Shown here: positions 37,691 through 48,190 of the stretch, one piece after another
Layout of the letters: every line of letters begins with the position of its first letter
How positions within the stretch are numbered: position 1 is the stretch's first letter
Program-made: the position numbers and the translations under genes
The notes under the pieces: model-generated
What the model was told of the DNA's origin: nothing
Seen by the model: the letters and a program-made list of their open reading frames with translations, nothing else
Databases searched by the model: none
Assembly (NCBI GenBank): GCA_025617745.1
Contig: CM046869.1
Span: forward strand, 17,748,994 to 17,812,993
Direction of reading: 5' to 3'
From: Heliocidaris erythrogramma
Taxonomy: Eukaryota > Echinodermata > Echinoidea > Camarodonta > Echinometridae
Length of the DNA: 64,000 nt

Positions 37691-38865
37691 GCCCAACGTT
37701 TGTTTTAAGTCTTTTATTGTGGCACGCGCTGGCACCTGGCGTCCTATTGTTCTCACAGTATGATTGGCTCATCAAAGGCTTCCAAAACAATGGCACATCG
37801 GCGTAGACTCCTTAAACAAACCCCTTGAAATATAGAAGAGTTTATTCCACCGGGATTGCAAATGTGGTAGTCTGTTTAATGTGGATTTCAACAGGATTGC
37901 TATTGGATCTTGAGTTAGAAAGGGAAGTTATTTTAAGAGAAGTCAAATGTTCTATCAAACGATAATTTTTCACACATGCAGGGCGAAGATCATCCTATTT
38001 CTTTGAAGAACGCACGCAGTAATATTCCACAACGATTTGTTACATTAATTTAGTTATTTAGTCTGAGAAAACCTTACATAATTATCACTATATTGGTGCC
38101 AGGATTAGTGTTATGCATTAATATTAACTAATCATATTAATTCAAACGTATAATAAATACTAAACGACATTGAAACCAGAACATTTAAGACTTTATTTCC
38201 TTCAGTGTAGATAAGTTGAGAAAAGTCCAACTTCGTGCAGTTGGAATATCCTTTTTGAAACAGCCCATCCTACTTAAGGTTTTAGGTATAGGTGTAGTGT
38301 ATGTTGTTTGTGATACAATTATATTTTGTTGCTCTAACGGAATCTAGATTTTTTTTTTTAAATCTAAATCGGCTATTTTCTGCCATTTTATATTGAATGA
38401 AAAATGGTAGACAGTTCTATTCGCAGTTGAGTGTCAACCGCAGTGAGTTAATACTGAGAAAACGTTTCTTCTTCAAGACTATTCATATTCGCGTGCCATT
38501 TTCAAGCCTCCAAGTTTTAGATTAGCAACGCTCGAGGTAATATCTATTCCTTTTATGGTACATAATCACACGACCCAATGGTTGTATTGTCCAGGCAATT
38601 TCCGTCAACATTGTGGTGTTTTTGTTTTGTTGTCGTTCTTCTCCGTGTAAATTTGTTCGTTTGATACTACCATAGTGATGGATTACGTAATTTCGCTCGT
38701 GGTCTAAGGTGCCAAAGTGCAAAATGATTAGGGTACTTTTGTCAAAAGTGTTGCTGCATTTTAAACAAGTGATGGCTGAGCGTCGTTTGAGAGCTGAAAG
38801 AATGGATGCGTATATACACCAAATACACCGAAATAATTCGATTCAATTGGAAAACAATGCATGAG
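37691..38865. other. single-copy DNA, nothing recognised
   Basis: AT-rich with only short unrecognised frames. Confidence 0.6.
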
Positions 38866-38935
38866 AGAAAGAGAAACAGGGAGAGAGGGGGAGGGGGGAG
38901 AGACAGACCAACAGGGAGGGAGAGAGGGGAGGGGA
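38866..38935. repeat. GA microsatellite
   Basis: (GA)n and GGGA repeats on the plus strand. Confidence 0.9.
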
Positions 38936-39068
38936 AATGTGTGGTGTTATTGGCCTAGATATTTTAGTCTATTAATGAGTTTTGATTTGATTTGATGAGT
39001 TCATTTGTGTTACAAATTGAGTGTTTGAAATGAGACCATCCTTTATACAGACGCTTTTGTGTTTAAAA

Positions 39069-39230
39069 CCCTCTTGCATAAAAAGTTGCGTTTAAACGCA
39101 AGTCAAAAAAATAAACGCAACTTGATTTTCAGCCAATCAGGTTTACGCATAGGGATTACGTATGGTATATATAAGACTTGTGTTTAATTTTTTGAGTTAC
39201 GATTAAACGCAACTTTTTAATGCAAGAGGG
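39069..39230. mobile_element. 162-bp foldback MITE
   Basis: The ends read CCCTCTTGCATAAAAAGTTG (39069-39088) and, on the other strand, CCCTCTTGCATTAAAAAGTT (from 39230), giving terminal inverted repeats of about 30 bp with a one-base shift. The centre holds a second, internally inverted GTTGCGTTTAAACGCAA block. There is no coding sequence. The flanks tttaaaa and cccagat show no clear target duplication. Confidence 0.7.
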
Positions 39231-39492
39231 CCCAGATCTGATCGAAACAAAAAAAAATGGATGCATAGAAGATATATTATGATTGTCTCGAAAGCATGAC
39301 TTTAGGAAGTTTTGTTTTGATATGACTAGATTTCAGTCAGACAAATACAAAACAAAACAAAACAAACTACCCTCACCGCATTATATGATTACATGCAACG
39401 CATCCACTGTCGACATCCCTTTAAGAAGCTTTTTCTGAAATACCAGGCACTGGCGTTTCTATGTAGATAAACCTAAACCCTATAATAAAACG

Positions 39493-39559
39493 TTTTCACA
39501 TCAAATTAAAGCATCATTGATGAATTATTCATCAATTATGCTTTAATTTGATGTGAAAA
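39493..39559. repeat. 32-bp hairpin with a 3-base loop
   Basis: Arms 39493-39524 and 39528-39559 are reverse complements with one mismatch over 32 bp; the loop is tta. The arm starts TTTTCACATCAAATTAAAGC. The loop is too small for a canonical microRNA precursor. Confidence 0.92.
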
Positions 39560-40337
39560 AGACAAATTCTTAACTTACATATTATTTTTGTACTGAAATA
39601 TCCATATTTATATTATATGCAAATTCCAAAGTAGGCCCCCAACTATGGTATAGCGTAAATGAAGGGTAAGCTCAATTCACATTTTTGTAAATGGAGATCT
39701 GATTTGTAATCATTGTTGTGCCTGTCTGCATATACATGCATGTCATACCATTAAGAGGAGAATTTTGAAATGAGTTATATCATATCTAATCTATCTATGT
39801 ACAAATATTATTAACATACACTGATATGTTTACATAGTTTGTTATTTGAAATGTTTATAAGTTGTTACTATCTTTTCTCTCTCGTTTTCTTGTTGAAAAA
39901 AAATATTGATGTACATAAATTATGTCAATGATGTTTAATAAAGTCAATTCAATTCATATTGAGCAACAATGTATCTACGCTGCTCCTTTTTCTTCTCTTT
40001 TTGTGATTTTGTCATTTTAGTTGATTTTTATTTATTTTAAATCACATTTTTACAGTATTGATTGTGTAAGTATACTTTCAAGAAAAACGAGGGGGTGTGG
40101 TATAATGGTAAAGGTACATAATGCGATTTAGGGGTACATTTAGAAAGAAATTGGAGTTAGATAATCAAGAAAGTGCCAACACCAAGATTTTATATTTCTC
40201 AAATATTTGATTTTTTTTTGCTCAGTCATCTTTCACATATGTTAGGTAACATAAATATCAAACGATAATCCTTAATTACACTCGAAATATTCATTGTTTA
40301 AGCACACCGAGAGAGATTTATAGGAAATTCTATCAGT
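39560..40337. other. single-copy DNA, possible retroelement tail
   Basis: AATAAAGTCAATTCAATTCA at 39938-39957 may close a retroelement fragment. Nothing else is recognised. Confidence 0.4.
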
Positions 40338-40633
40338 GCATGGCGGATCTAGGATTCTCAGGCCGGGGGAGGGGTGGGGAACAAGTCAAAATAATCTCCG
40401 ACAATAAGAAACAGCACAAAAGAAACAAGGGGAAATTTATCTCATTTTTGTCCAGCTACGTGCCTTTTAGGGCCTAAAATCGCTGCGAGGCGGGGGGGGG
40501 GGGGGGGGGGGGGGCTACAAGGGACACATTTTTTTTTTAACTTAAAATGTGCTACTTTGGATTTTGTTACGGGGCATTTGTCCCCATTCCCCCCCCCCCC
40601 CCAACTCCCCCAACTCGGGATTCACCACTGTTT
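40333..40633. mobile_element. TGGCGGATC-ended inverted-repeat relic with G and C runs
   Basis: The left end reads CAGTGCATGGCGGATCTAGG (40334-40353). The reverse complement of the right end reads CAGTGGTGAATCCCGAGTTG. Inside are a G run of 23 (40492-40514) and an opposed C run (about 40590-40602). Similar ends occur at 46450-46710 and 62357-62585. It is non-coding; the family is not known to me by name. Confidence 0.5.
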
Positions 40634-41032
40634 ATCATATTCAGTTCCACTTCAAAATGTTAAGTACTTCAGAGGATGAGCTGATGATGAAACTTGTACA
40701 TGTAATGCTAGCTTGACGACTGTCTTTCGTTGTTCAAGTCAGTTTGTTGACAAAGGTCGGAGGGGTGAGACAAAGACTTCGGACAGTCGATGATGGGGTG
40801 ACAGGTGGGGTATTCTAGACCGGGACATCCTATCAACCGAGTCCGTCTCTCATCTATTACCATGACAACCGTGTACGCTGAATGGTGATGTGGATCTGGT
40901 GGTGTGGATAGTCTTTATCCGGAGACCCGTGGTCGCGTGGAGGGTGGTTGTGGATATGTTTAGAACTTTAGGATATCTCATCGTCAGGTGGATCCGTGAG
41001 TTACACAAAAATGTCTTCCTTCGCTCGCGCGC
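40634..41032. other. single-copy DNA
   Basis: No exon recognised. ATTACCATGACAAC at about 40856-40869 resembles an RFX X-box half-site pair. Confidence 0.4.
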
Positions 41033-41117
41033 TCTCTCTCTCTCTCTCTATCCCTCTCACATTATCTGTCTCTCTTTGTTTCTATTTATATCTATATATC
41101 TCATCTCTCATTCCCCC

Positions 41118-41151
<34 letters not shown>
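41033..41151. repeat. CT microsatellite
   Basis: (CT)n interrupted by a TATCTATATATC stretch. Confidence 0.95.
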
Positions 41152-41153
<2 letters not shown>

Positions 41154-41239
41154 ATTCCTCCGCCCTTCCCTAGTTTTTCACTTTTTTTCTACCGTTATGT
41201 ATAAAAAGATGAAAGCAGCTTCTTACACGGCTTAATAGT

Positions 41240-41338
41240 ACATTTTTTATTTATTTATTTATTTATTTTTATTTTTATTTATTTATTTTTTATTTATTTT
41301 TTATTTATTTTTTATTTTTTTTTTTTTTTGGGGGGGGG
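41240..41338. repeat. TTTA tetranucleotide array ending in T and G runs
   Basis: (TTTA)n from about 41242 to 41318, followed by a T run and a G run of nine. Confidence 0.95.
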
Positions 41339-41718
41339 TCTTCAAACAAACAGCTATTCTTACAAAGAAACTAAAATACGATTCATACATCTGAATATTC
41401 AAGATATACTTCCGCGCCATGTGCCCCTCTATCAAGATATACACGGTACCCCATTCCCCTTCACCCTGGTTCCAACCCGAATCCCTCTCACCAATCTCCT
41501 CGATATCATCATTGCGTGTTGATGATTATACGATCATAGCTTTTTAAATATGGAGCCAGATGTCATCCTGGCAAAGCGGTACCAGCTGCGACAAATTCAA
41601 TTCCAATTTTTTGCTCGGCACTTCCTCCTTACCGTACACACACTGGTGACATGATTTAAAGGGAACCATCAGCCCACAATGAACAATGAAAGAGTAAGAA
41701 ATTCGTAGATCGTATATA

Positions 41719-41890
41719 GGGGTCGTGGTTTAGTGGACACATCACTGGAATCATCAAATGATACTAGGTTCGCATCCCCACCAGAAAATTAATGTCCTTT
41801 CACGAGGCATTCATTTTCATTTGCAATCCTCCACCAAGGTGAAACAAATGGGTAGCTGCCTGGCATTAAAACATTTCCTAGAAATTTAAA
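41719..41890 (+). mobile_element. tRNA-derived SINE (head and body fragment)
   Basis: The sequence GGGGTCGTGGTTTAGTGGAC carries a pol III A box (TGGTTTAGTGG), and GGTTCGCATCC (41767-41777) is a B box; CCCACCA follows, so the head is tRNA-like but only ~65 nt. The body has AATGGGTAGCTGCCTGGCAT, like the GGGTACCTGGCAG block of marine-invertebrate SINEs. The 3' end is unclear and could reach about 42110. It is not a functional tRNA, since the cloverleaf spacing is off. Confidence 0.65.
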
Positions 41891-42336
41891 GAATCCACTG
41901 TGTGTGTAAGGCCAGTGCCCCTCAATGTATGAACCCACGCTATGCCGATGCTTAAATGTTTTGTCTAAAGTTAACACTTTTAAAAAATCTTTCTGAAAAC
42001 AAAACAAGGCCCGTTCAAAGTCCAAAACTCCTGTTATATTACTGTTGTATATTCTAGCCTCCACAGTGCTAAATGATGTTGGTGCATATTATGTGCCCGT
42101 AAATACAAGGATGAAATAAATTATATTGTTTTGAGTTGTTGTCTACGCTTTATTTTGCTATGTCAATCCTTCGAACGCGTAAAAGAAATTGTTAATGAAA
42201 ACAGCCATTGGGTGTCTACTCTTTCCTTGTATAGTGGCACCCCTTCAATGGTAGTATTTTCCTCGAAATTGAAGGAGAAAATGATTAACGAAGCTGAGGT
42301 GTCCACAAGTTTTTAAACTCCTCCACGCGTTGCGAG

Positions 42337-42368
42337 TGACACGTGTCACCGCTCATGCATATTCATGA
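42337..42368. promoter_or_regulatory. E-box palindrome next to an octamer-like site
   Basis: TGACACGTGTCA (42337-42348) is a perfect 12-bp palindrome with a CACGTG core, followed by ATGCATATTCATGA (42355-42368), a POU/octamer-like site. The surrounding ~120 bp is free of repeats and GC-richer. It is a candidate only. Confidence 0.25.
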
Positions 42369-42659
42369 GGTCGCGTGCCTAACTCGCTTACTCACGTTAC
42401 TGTGTTTATTCAAAATTAGTCAAGCGGATACTTCCCAAATATACATGACGAGGGTAAAAAAAAATGCAGCGTGGATGACAAAGTGACCATAGGAGATAAT
42501 ATATCTTTCTGCATTTTTGGTCCTCCTTTCTAATTTCTACCTTCGGAGGGGTGGTGGTCCCAATAATAAGAGGCAATAGCAATTTTCACTTTGTTGTTCT
42601 TTTAGTTAAAGCATTATTGTTGGGACGATCATCAGGATAATCGAAGAAGTAATAATATC

Positions 42660-42939
42660 TTTCGTCCCTCGTTTCTTTCTCTCTTTCTGTCTCCTTGTGT
42701 GTTTTGTCTGTCTGTCTGTCTGGCTGGCTGTATGTATGTCTATCTCCCTCTTCCTCTTTCTCTCTCCACTCCTCGCCATGTCGTTGTACATGCTGTAGGT
42801 TACTCCCATGTTTTCTTGTCTCCTCTTCCTCTCTTTTCCCACTGTGTATCCCACTCTCTCTCTCTCTCTCCCTGTCTCTCTCTCTCTCAGTCTCTCTATC
42901 TCTGTCTCTAACTCTCTCTCTCCCAACCCCCCCCCCCCT

Positions 42940-42974
<35 letters not shown>

Positions 42975-42990
42975 ACCCATCTCCCTTCCT
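42660..42990. repeat. CT microsatellite field
   Basis: (CT)n at 42850-42925 and 42943-42972, with TGTC and TGGC tetranucleotides at 42703-42740 and a C run at 42926-42939. Frames across it are Leu/Ser/Val-rich artefacts. Confidence 0.92.
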
Positions 42991-44640
42991 CTCTTATCCA
43001 TAATATACTACCATTTCTCCCGCCTGACTTGGTCCGCATTTCTTCTGGTGTCACCTGTACATATTTTGATAACCTCCATCCCCAAGTAAGCGTGCGGGGC
43101 TAAACCTAAGAGGCTTATTTCCTTTCCACGGGCCCGAAAGGAGCACGCATAAGGCTGCGTGTAAGAAGGAGAGCAGGAAAAAAAAATCATAAAAACACTC
43201 GTTGCATGCACGAAATTTGTACCTCTTGTCAAAGCCTGATGCTATTTAACATCCTAAAACTACGGTTACGGCACGATCTCCAACCCCGCAGAGCCGGGTC
43301 GGTAAACTTGGGCCGTGCGGTAGTGTGCAAACAGTTTGTGACCGAATGTATAGCGCAATGATCCTCGAAGGAAAACGCAAAAGAATGATTGTCGACTTGC
43401 TATCTTGCTCTATATGTACGCGTTAGTCAAATAAAAATCTTAAAGATTGTCGAGATCATGTAAGGTTAGCATTGGTAAGAAGTATAAATAAACCATTGTA
43501 GTATTTATTATTGTGTTACAAATAAATATTTCGTTATAAAGAAATTGGTTTCGAGAGAAGTCTTTTCCATTTCTCACCATCAACTATTAACAATCTACCT
43601 CTTTTATCGCATCGTAACCGATTATGTCGATTGTAATATATATTAAATAGCATCATTGCACCGGAAAACGTGTAGGCCTATATCCTAAATTCTATCATTA
43701 TTGTTATAAGCATGTAGTTAATCATTTGGAAGGGGCATGGGGCACGTCCCCCCCCCCCCCCCCCTAGCGAACAGTGAAAATAATTATATAAATATAAAAG
43801 ATATAAAATGAAGAAAGCGATAGAAAGAAAAGGAGAAGGCGCGTAGAAGATGAAGACAATATTATTTAAAGAATGTTATACAACCCCTCCCACACCTTCT
43901 CACCTGCCCTCATTCGATGCCCCCCCCCCCCATCCCCCACATGAACACCGCTGCCCCCTAAATGGATTGACCCACGATGGGCCACTGGCATGTGGTGGTG
44001 GATTGTTTCAGTTTCCCAAAGTAGCTTATAAGTCGACGGAAATGTCGTGTCCCAGTGGTTCATTCCCTTGACTTTCAATCGAAAAGTAGGGCATTGAATC
44101 TGAGGGATGCAGGCACACAAAGATCCTTGCTATACGCTGTAGCCCTCCTCTACCTAAACTAAGTTTTCATGCATTCATCGTGTTTCTTACATTTTCTAGT
44201 TAATAAGTTATATGCTGAAAAATTTGTGTCAAATTTATTTTCGTGTTCATGAAAATGTATGTACGGAAATATTAAAGAAACCAATAAAACAATAAACAAA
44301 TACGAAATTTCCGACGAATACGAAGAGAATCTTTGCTAAACCACAAGGCAGACGACCTCGGTAATGAATTTATACTGATTTGATTTACGCGCCAAAGTAA
44401 CCGCTTCTCGCAAGCAGGTAACACAGAATGACATTTGTGGGTCGTTCACTCGCTTCTTGGTTTCAAATCAACCCATCTTACTATTAATCCTCATTAGACA
44501 AGCCATGTGAGAAGCATGTGAGATATATAGTTCCATGATGTGACGGGGTTTTACCATTTTTTTTCGACGACCGTGAACAATGCCGCACAAGGGCTGAACC
44601 GATATTGTTAAGTTTTTTTAATTATTTTAGAAATTATTCC
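42991..44640. other. single-copy DNA with a C run
   Basis: A C run of about 18 lies at 43748-43765 next to GGGGCATGGGGCACGT, probably another G/C-run element relic. No exon is recognised. Confidence 0.5.
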
Positions 44641-44654
44641 ACTCATACAATTAA

Positions 44655-44668
44655 TATCTCTCTCTCTT

Positions 44669-44714
<46 letters not shown>

Positions 44715-44782
44715 TTTCTGCCCCCTCCCTTTCACCCTCTCGGCTCAAGCTCAACCTCTTTTCCCCTACCTCCCCTCCCTCC

Positions 44783-44831
<49 letters not shown>
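44655..44831. repeat. CT microsatellites ending in a TA run
   Basis: (CT)n at 44655-44710 and 44788-44817, then (TA)n at 44817-44831. Confidence 0.95.
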
Positions 44832-44832
<1 letters not shown>

Positions 44833-45092
44833 GTCTTTTACCCTGTATTCTTTCTTTTTCTCTCTCTCCTGCTATCGGATAATGAACCTCCGACCCACAT
44901 CTACATACCAACTGGTACGAACTGGTGGGCGATGTAAAGCCTCTTTCACGATCTTGATTCGTTCCTTCCTTAACCTTCAATATTTATTTCCTACCTCGAT
45001 CTTCTAACTAATTTGAATGTAGCTCCCTGTTTCTTGTTCTCAGTTTAATGATTAATTGTCTAATTGCAGTTTCTCTCCTTACTCCCCCCTCT

Positions 45093-45105
45093 CCCCCCCC
45101 CCCCC

Positions 45106-45140
<35 letters not shown>

Positions 45141-45141
45141 C
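45093..45141. repeat. C run joined to a CT microsatellite
   Basis: A C run of 24 (45093-45116) passes directly into (TC)n. The TTAA-type MITE begins 17 bp further on. Confidence 0.95.
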
Positions 45142-45154
45142 CTCAATTTCTCTC

Positions 45155-45639
45155 TTAGAGCGAAAGTCCATCCTGGTATTAAGTTGATTTGAATAATAGA
45201 AGAAATATGAGAGAAACAGATTTAGTGAATCAAACACAAATTAGGAACTACGTGACGTATTTTGCGAGGTCCTCTCCAATTTGCTCTGTACAGAAAATTC
45301 ATAAATATTCATTTTCTTAGTTTTTGATGAAGAAATAAATTTGTTTCATACAGGTTTTCTGTAAAAAACATATGAGCGATGATTATATCTAAGATGCATG
45401 TATGACTTAATTTTTGTTCTGAGAAAATGGAAATTAATTATTGGGGGTACAGGGCAAATGGGAGAGGAGCTCGCAAGCTACGTCACAGAGTTGCCAATTT
45501 GTGTTTGATTGATTACCACTTCAAAAGTTCATAACTTTCTTATTTCTACTCGTATTTTGCTCAAACCTTGACTGATCTGTTTCTTTAACTTTTCTACTTC
45601 TTTAAAATAAACTTGTAATCTGGGTGGACTTCCCATTAA
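45155..45639. mobile_element. TTAA-type MITE, decayed, with inverted arms
   Basis: The right end is TTAA at 45636-45639; the left flank is TTAG at 45155-45158, a decayed duplication. The arms (from 45159 and back from 45635) share AAGTCCA near the tips, GAAACAGAT in the middle, and CACAAATT, GACGTA, TTGCGAG and CCTCTCC toward the centre. The left arm lacks about 60 bp present in the right. It belongs with the element at 9100-9675 (shared AAGAAAGTTAT and GAAACAGA-type blocks). Non-autonomous. Confidence 0.75.
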
Positions 45640-45844
45640 GTATGTGCGAAATTAGACAGTGATATTCTGAATTATTTCACCGGCGGGGGTGACTGGATGC
45701 ATGTCCCTTAAGAAAATGAATTAAATACTTTGTTTACCTATACAAAATCTCTGATAACCAAAAAATATATTAAAGTAAATACAATGGTATCATTTTAGAG
45801 ACGTGAATTAGGAATAGGAAAGTTTGGCTACTACGCCTCCCCCA

Positions 45845-45860
45845 CCCCCCCCCCCCCCCC
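45845..45860. repeat. C run
   Basis: A C run of about 16 after CCCCCA; polymorphism and assembly error are likely here. Confidence 0.9.
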
Positions 45861-45894
45861 AATCCGACAGATATAAAATATAATAATTGCAGAT

Positions 45895-45975
45895 TTTAAT
45901 AATAATAATAATAGTGGCTACTTGTATAGCGCGCAGGTCCGCCTTTCAACGCTCATGGCGCTGTATAGATAGGTA
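45895..45975 (-). mobile_element. CR1/L2-like LINE 3'-end relic
   Basis: The minus strand reads GCGCCATGAGCGTTGAAAGG, then CGGACCTGCGCGCTATACAAG and an (ATT)n tail (plus-strand AATAATAATAATA at 45898-45911). It is the same stem, TATA motif and ATT tail as the LINE at 56566. Confidence 0.55.
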
Positions 45976-46449
45976 TATATTTTGTATAGCTTTCCTGTGC
46001 AATATGTGGTGGAGGTGGATGTGAAGCTTTGAAATTGAAACTGCGTAGTTTTCAGCATATTTGAAGCTTCACGGTGAAACAGATGGCGCAACATCATTCA
46101 GTATGGAGAGGTAACAAAAAATATGGGAGAGATGAAATGGTCATAATTCTGTCCTCGGACAGTTTTACAACGCCCATAGCAGTCTTCTCATCTAATCCAT
46201 TCATTTTATCTATTTATTCAATATTTTATAATAAGAAGTCTTCTTTTTTTTTAGTTAAGAAGTGTTTTCGAGCGAGACTTGTGAAAAAATGGCAGGGGCC
46301 TACATTGTATGGGCTTTCAAACTGGAATGGGGCGTACGCCACTTCACCCAATACTGGATAGTCCGTTGATGAGACAAGTGATAACATAGAAAAGGGTTTT
46401 TAAAATCCTATTCAGACCTTGCTATGTGACACAATACAGCCACATGAAA

Positions 46450-46710
46450 GGAGTGGCGTACCCAGGATTCTTTGCAAGGGTAGCACAAGTATGCTTCCAA
46501 AATCTCTAGCAAAGAGGGGTATCACGTCTTTCCGAACCATAATCATGATAATGAGACCTCCCTCTAAATTTACTGACAAACTTCAGAACAATGACAAGAA
46601 TTATAATGATGAATAACAAACAATATGATATAGAAAGAGGGTCTCAAATATTCCTGTTGGGGGCACATGAGCCCCCCCCCCCTCCCCCCATCCTCAGATC
46701 CGCCATTGGA
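46450..46710. mobile_element. TGGCGGATC-ended inverted-repeat relic
   Basis: The left end is GGAGTGGCGTACCCAGGATT (46450-46469). The reverse complement of the right end is TCCAATGGCGGATCTGAGGA. A C run (46673-46689) lies just inside the right end. About 260 bp, non-coding. Confidence 0.55.
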
Positions 46711-46894
46711 AGGATAACTATCACAAACGTCTCTGAGGTGATTGCAAAGGTGTAGATAATGGTTGGATATGGAATGGCAAAGTTACGCCTGAAAGGTTTG
46801 CCTTTCAGCTCCCATAGTATGCAGGCACAAAATATTGTCAGTTGTAACGCTTAACACGGGGTCTGAACTGTGATAGTGTAGACCGGACCCCGTA

Positions 46895-47068
46895 CTTATA
46901 CCCCAGTCAAACCAACCAGACCGACAGCAGACCGACAACAGAACGACAGCAGAACGACAGCAGACCGACAGCAAACCGAACAAAAATTTAAAATTTCCCC
47001 CAGTGGCTAAGTATTGGTCGGTTTGGAGTCGGGGTGGGGTCGGTTTGGCGGTGTGACTCAGGTATAAG
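46895..47068. mobile_element. CCCCAGTCACACC-family MITE with an 11-bp internal repeat
   Basis: It begins CTTATACCCCAGTCAAACC and the reverse complement of its end begins CTTATACCTGAGTCACACCG, giving ~20-bp terminal inverted repeats over 174 bp. From 46918 to 46981 there are six tandem copies of AGACCGACAGC with small changes. The right side has GGTCGGTTTGGAGTCGGGG, complementary in character to the left. Same family as 6414-6553. Confidence 0.75.
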
Positions 47069-47086
47069 GCCCTGCACTGAGACTGA

Positions 47087-47580
47087 CAAAGTTAGGCTAG
47101 GCTCAAGGCTTCATGGAATTTAGTGAAGTGTCAAATAGAGTCTGTACCTGGAGACTAGTTCCCAGTCTGCAAGCGGGCACAAATAGCCAGGCAGCCCAGT
47201 GACTTTTGATCAAACGAACGAGGTACCAATACCTGAGTACTGGAGCATCCCGGGGGGAACCTAGTATATGCAAATATGGACGTCTGTCATGGCCCCTCTG
47301 CTACGTGTGGCCTCAGGGTCCCGTTAAAATGGGCCCAAAATGGATTTGATCAAACATTACAGGTACCGCATGAAACTCATGGGAAATATAATGGTTCATC
47401 ACACACTTTCCAGAAAACCCGTGTGAGTCGTAATGTACACAAGAGTGTCTGAACTATAAGACTATGCAGAAAGCTTGCTCAACTGCACAGCCAGGGGCTA
47501 GCAAAGTTAGGGTCGGCTCAAGGCTTTTATGGAATTGTGTTTAAGCCTCAAACTAGAGTCTGTGGTACAGACTAAGTCTC
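47087..47580. repeat. direct repeat pair of about 75 bp, 415 bp apart
   Basis: CAAAGTTAGGCTAGGCTCAA (47087) and CAAAGTTAGGGTCGGCTCAA (47502) both continue into GGCTT, ATGGAATT, CAAA and TAGAGTCTGT. The intervening DNA is not otherwise repeated. The pair may be the ends of an element or an old duplication. Confidence 0.65.
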
Positions 47581-47929
47581 TTGCGGCAGGAGTGGCGAGC
47601 ACGTAATAGAATTGGAGAGGCATTATTCTAGTAATTCGCGCTAGTTAAACGACGATTCGTCTTAATTTAGCATGAAGCGAACCCCGAAGGTATTCCAACC
47701 ATTATCAGATTAAACCGTTCATTAAGCGAGTTGAAAAAGCTGAAGCGGAAAATGGTGGAATCACTTCCCGGGCTTTGCTGCCCAAAGCCTATACATTTGT
47801 CTCAGAAAGGGATTTGCATTATACAAGTTGGCTTTCAATGGGCTAGAATCAAAAGAGAATGGTAAATATATCAAAGTATAAGGATAAAGAGTGGGGGGCA
47901 GATGAAAATTGGTGAGAGTGGAAGAGAGA
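47581..47929. other. single-copy DNA, possibly conserved
   Basis: No repeat and no open exon; AT and CpG motifs such as TAATTCGCGCTAGTTAAACG. Conservation cannot be judged from one sequence. Confidence 0.35.
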
Positions 47930-47934
47930 GGGTG

Positions 47935-48024
47935 AGAAAGAGAGAAAGAGAAAGAGAGAGAGAGAGAGAGAGAGGGGGAAGTGTATAGCAGAAGGACGGG
48001 GGTGGGGGGGGGGGGGGGGGGGGG
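47935..48024. repeat. GA microsatellite ending in a G run
   Basis: (GA)n at 47935-47974 and a G run of 21 at 48004-48024. Confidence 0.95.
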
Positions 48025-48059
48025 TTACTCGTTTTTCCAAAGCTTCGTTTTTCCGAAGT

Positions 48060-48190
48060 TTCATTTTTTTAAACGGCCATAACTCTCTTATTCCTTGTCC
48101 GATTTCTTTCAGACTTTCACCACCCTGTTTATCTTATTTTCTAACTTTTACACAAATCATTTTCTTACCAAGATTTGATTTTCTTTTAAT
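48060..48190. mobile_element. solo right arm of the TTAA MITE family
   Basis: Aligns along its length with the right arm of the element at 9100-9675: TAACTCTCTTATTCCTTGTC, CGATTTCTTTCAGACTT, CACACAAATCATTTTCTTACCA-like blocks, ending at TTAA (48187-48190 region). No left arm is present; it may have been lost to the G-run junction. Confidence 0.65.

Noticed and set aside
37200-37763. 187-codon Leu/Ser/Phe frame
   Set aside because: A TTC trinucleotide tract read in frame.
40089-40135. tRNA-like A box (GTGGTATAATGG)
   Set aside because: No B box at the right distance; probably chance or a decayed SINE.
41719-41783. Functional tRNA gene
   Set aside because: A and B boxes are present but length and arm spacing do not give a cloverleaf, and a SINE-type body follows.
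46918-46981. CRISPR-like short repeats
   Set aside because: Tandem 11-bp units without spacers inside a MITE in a eukaryotic genome.
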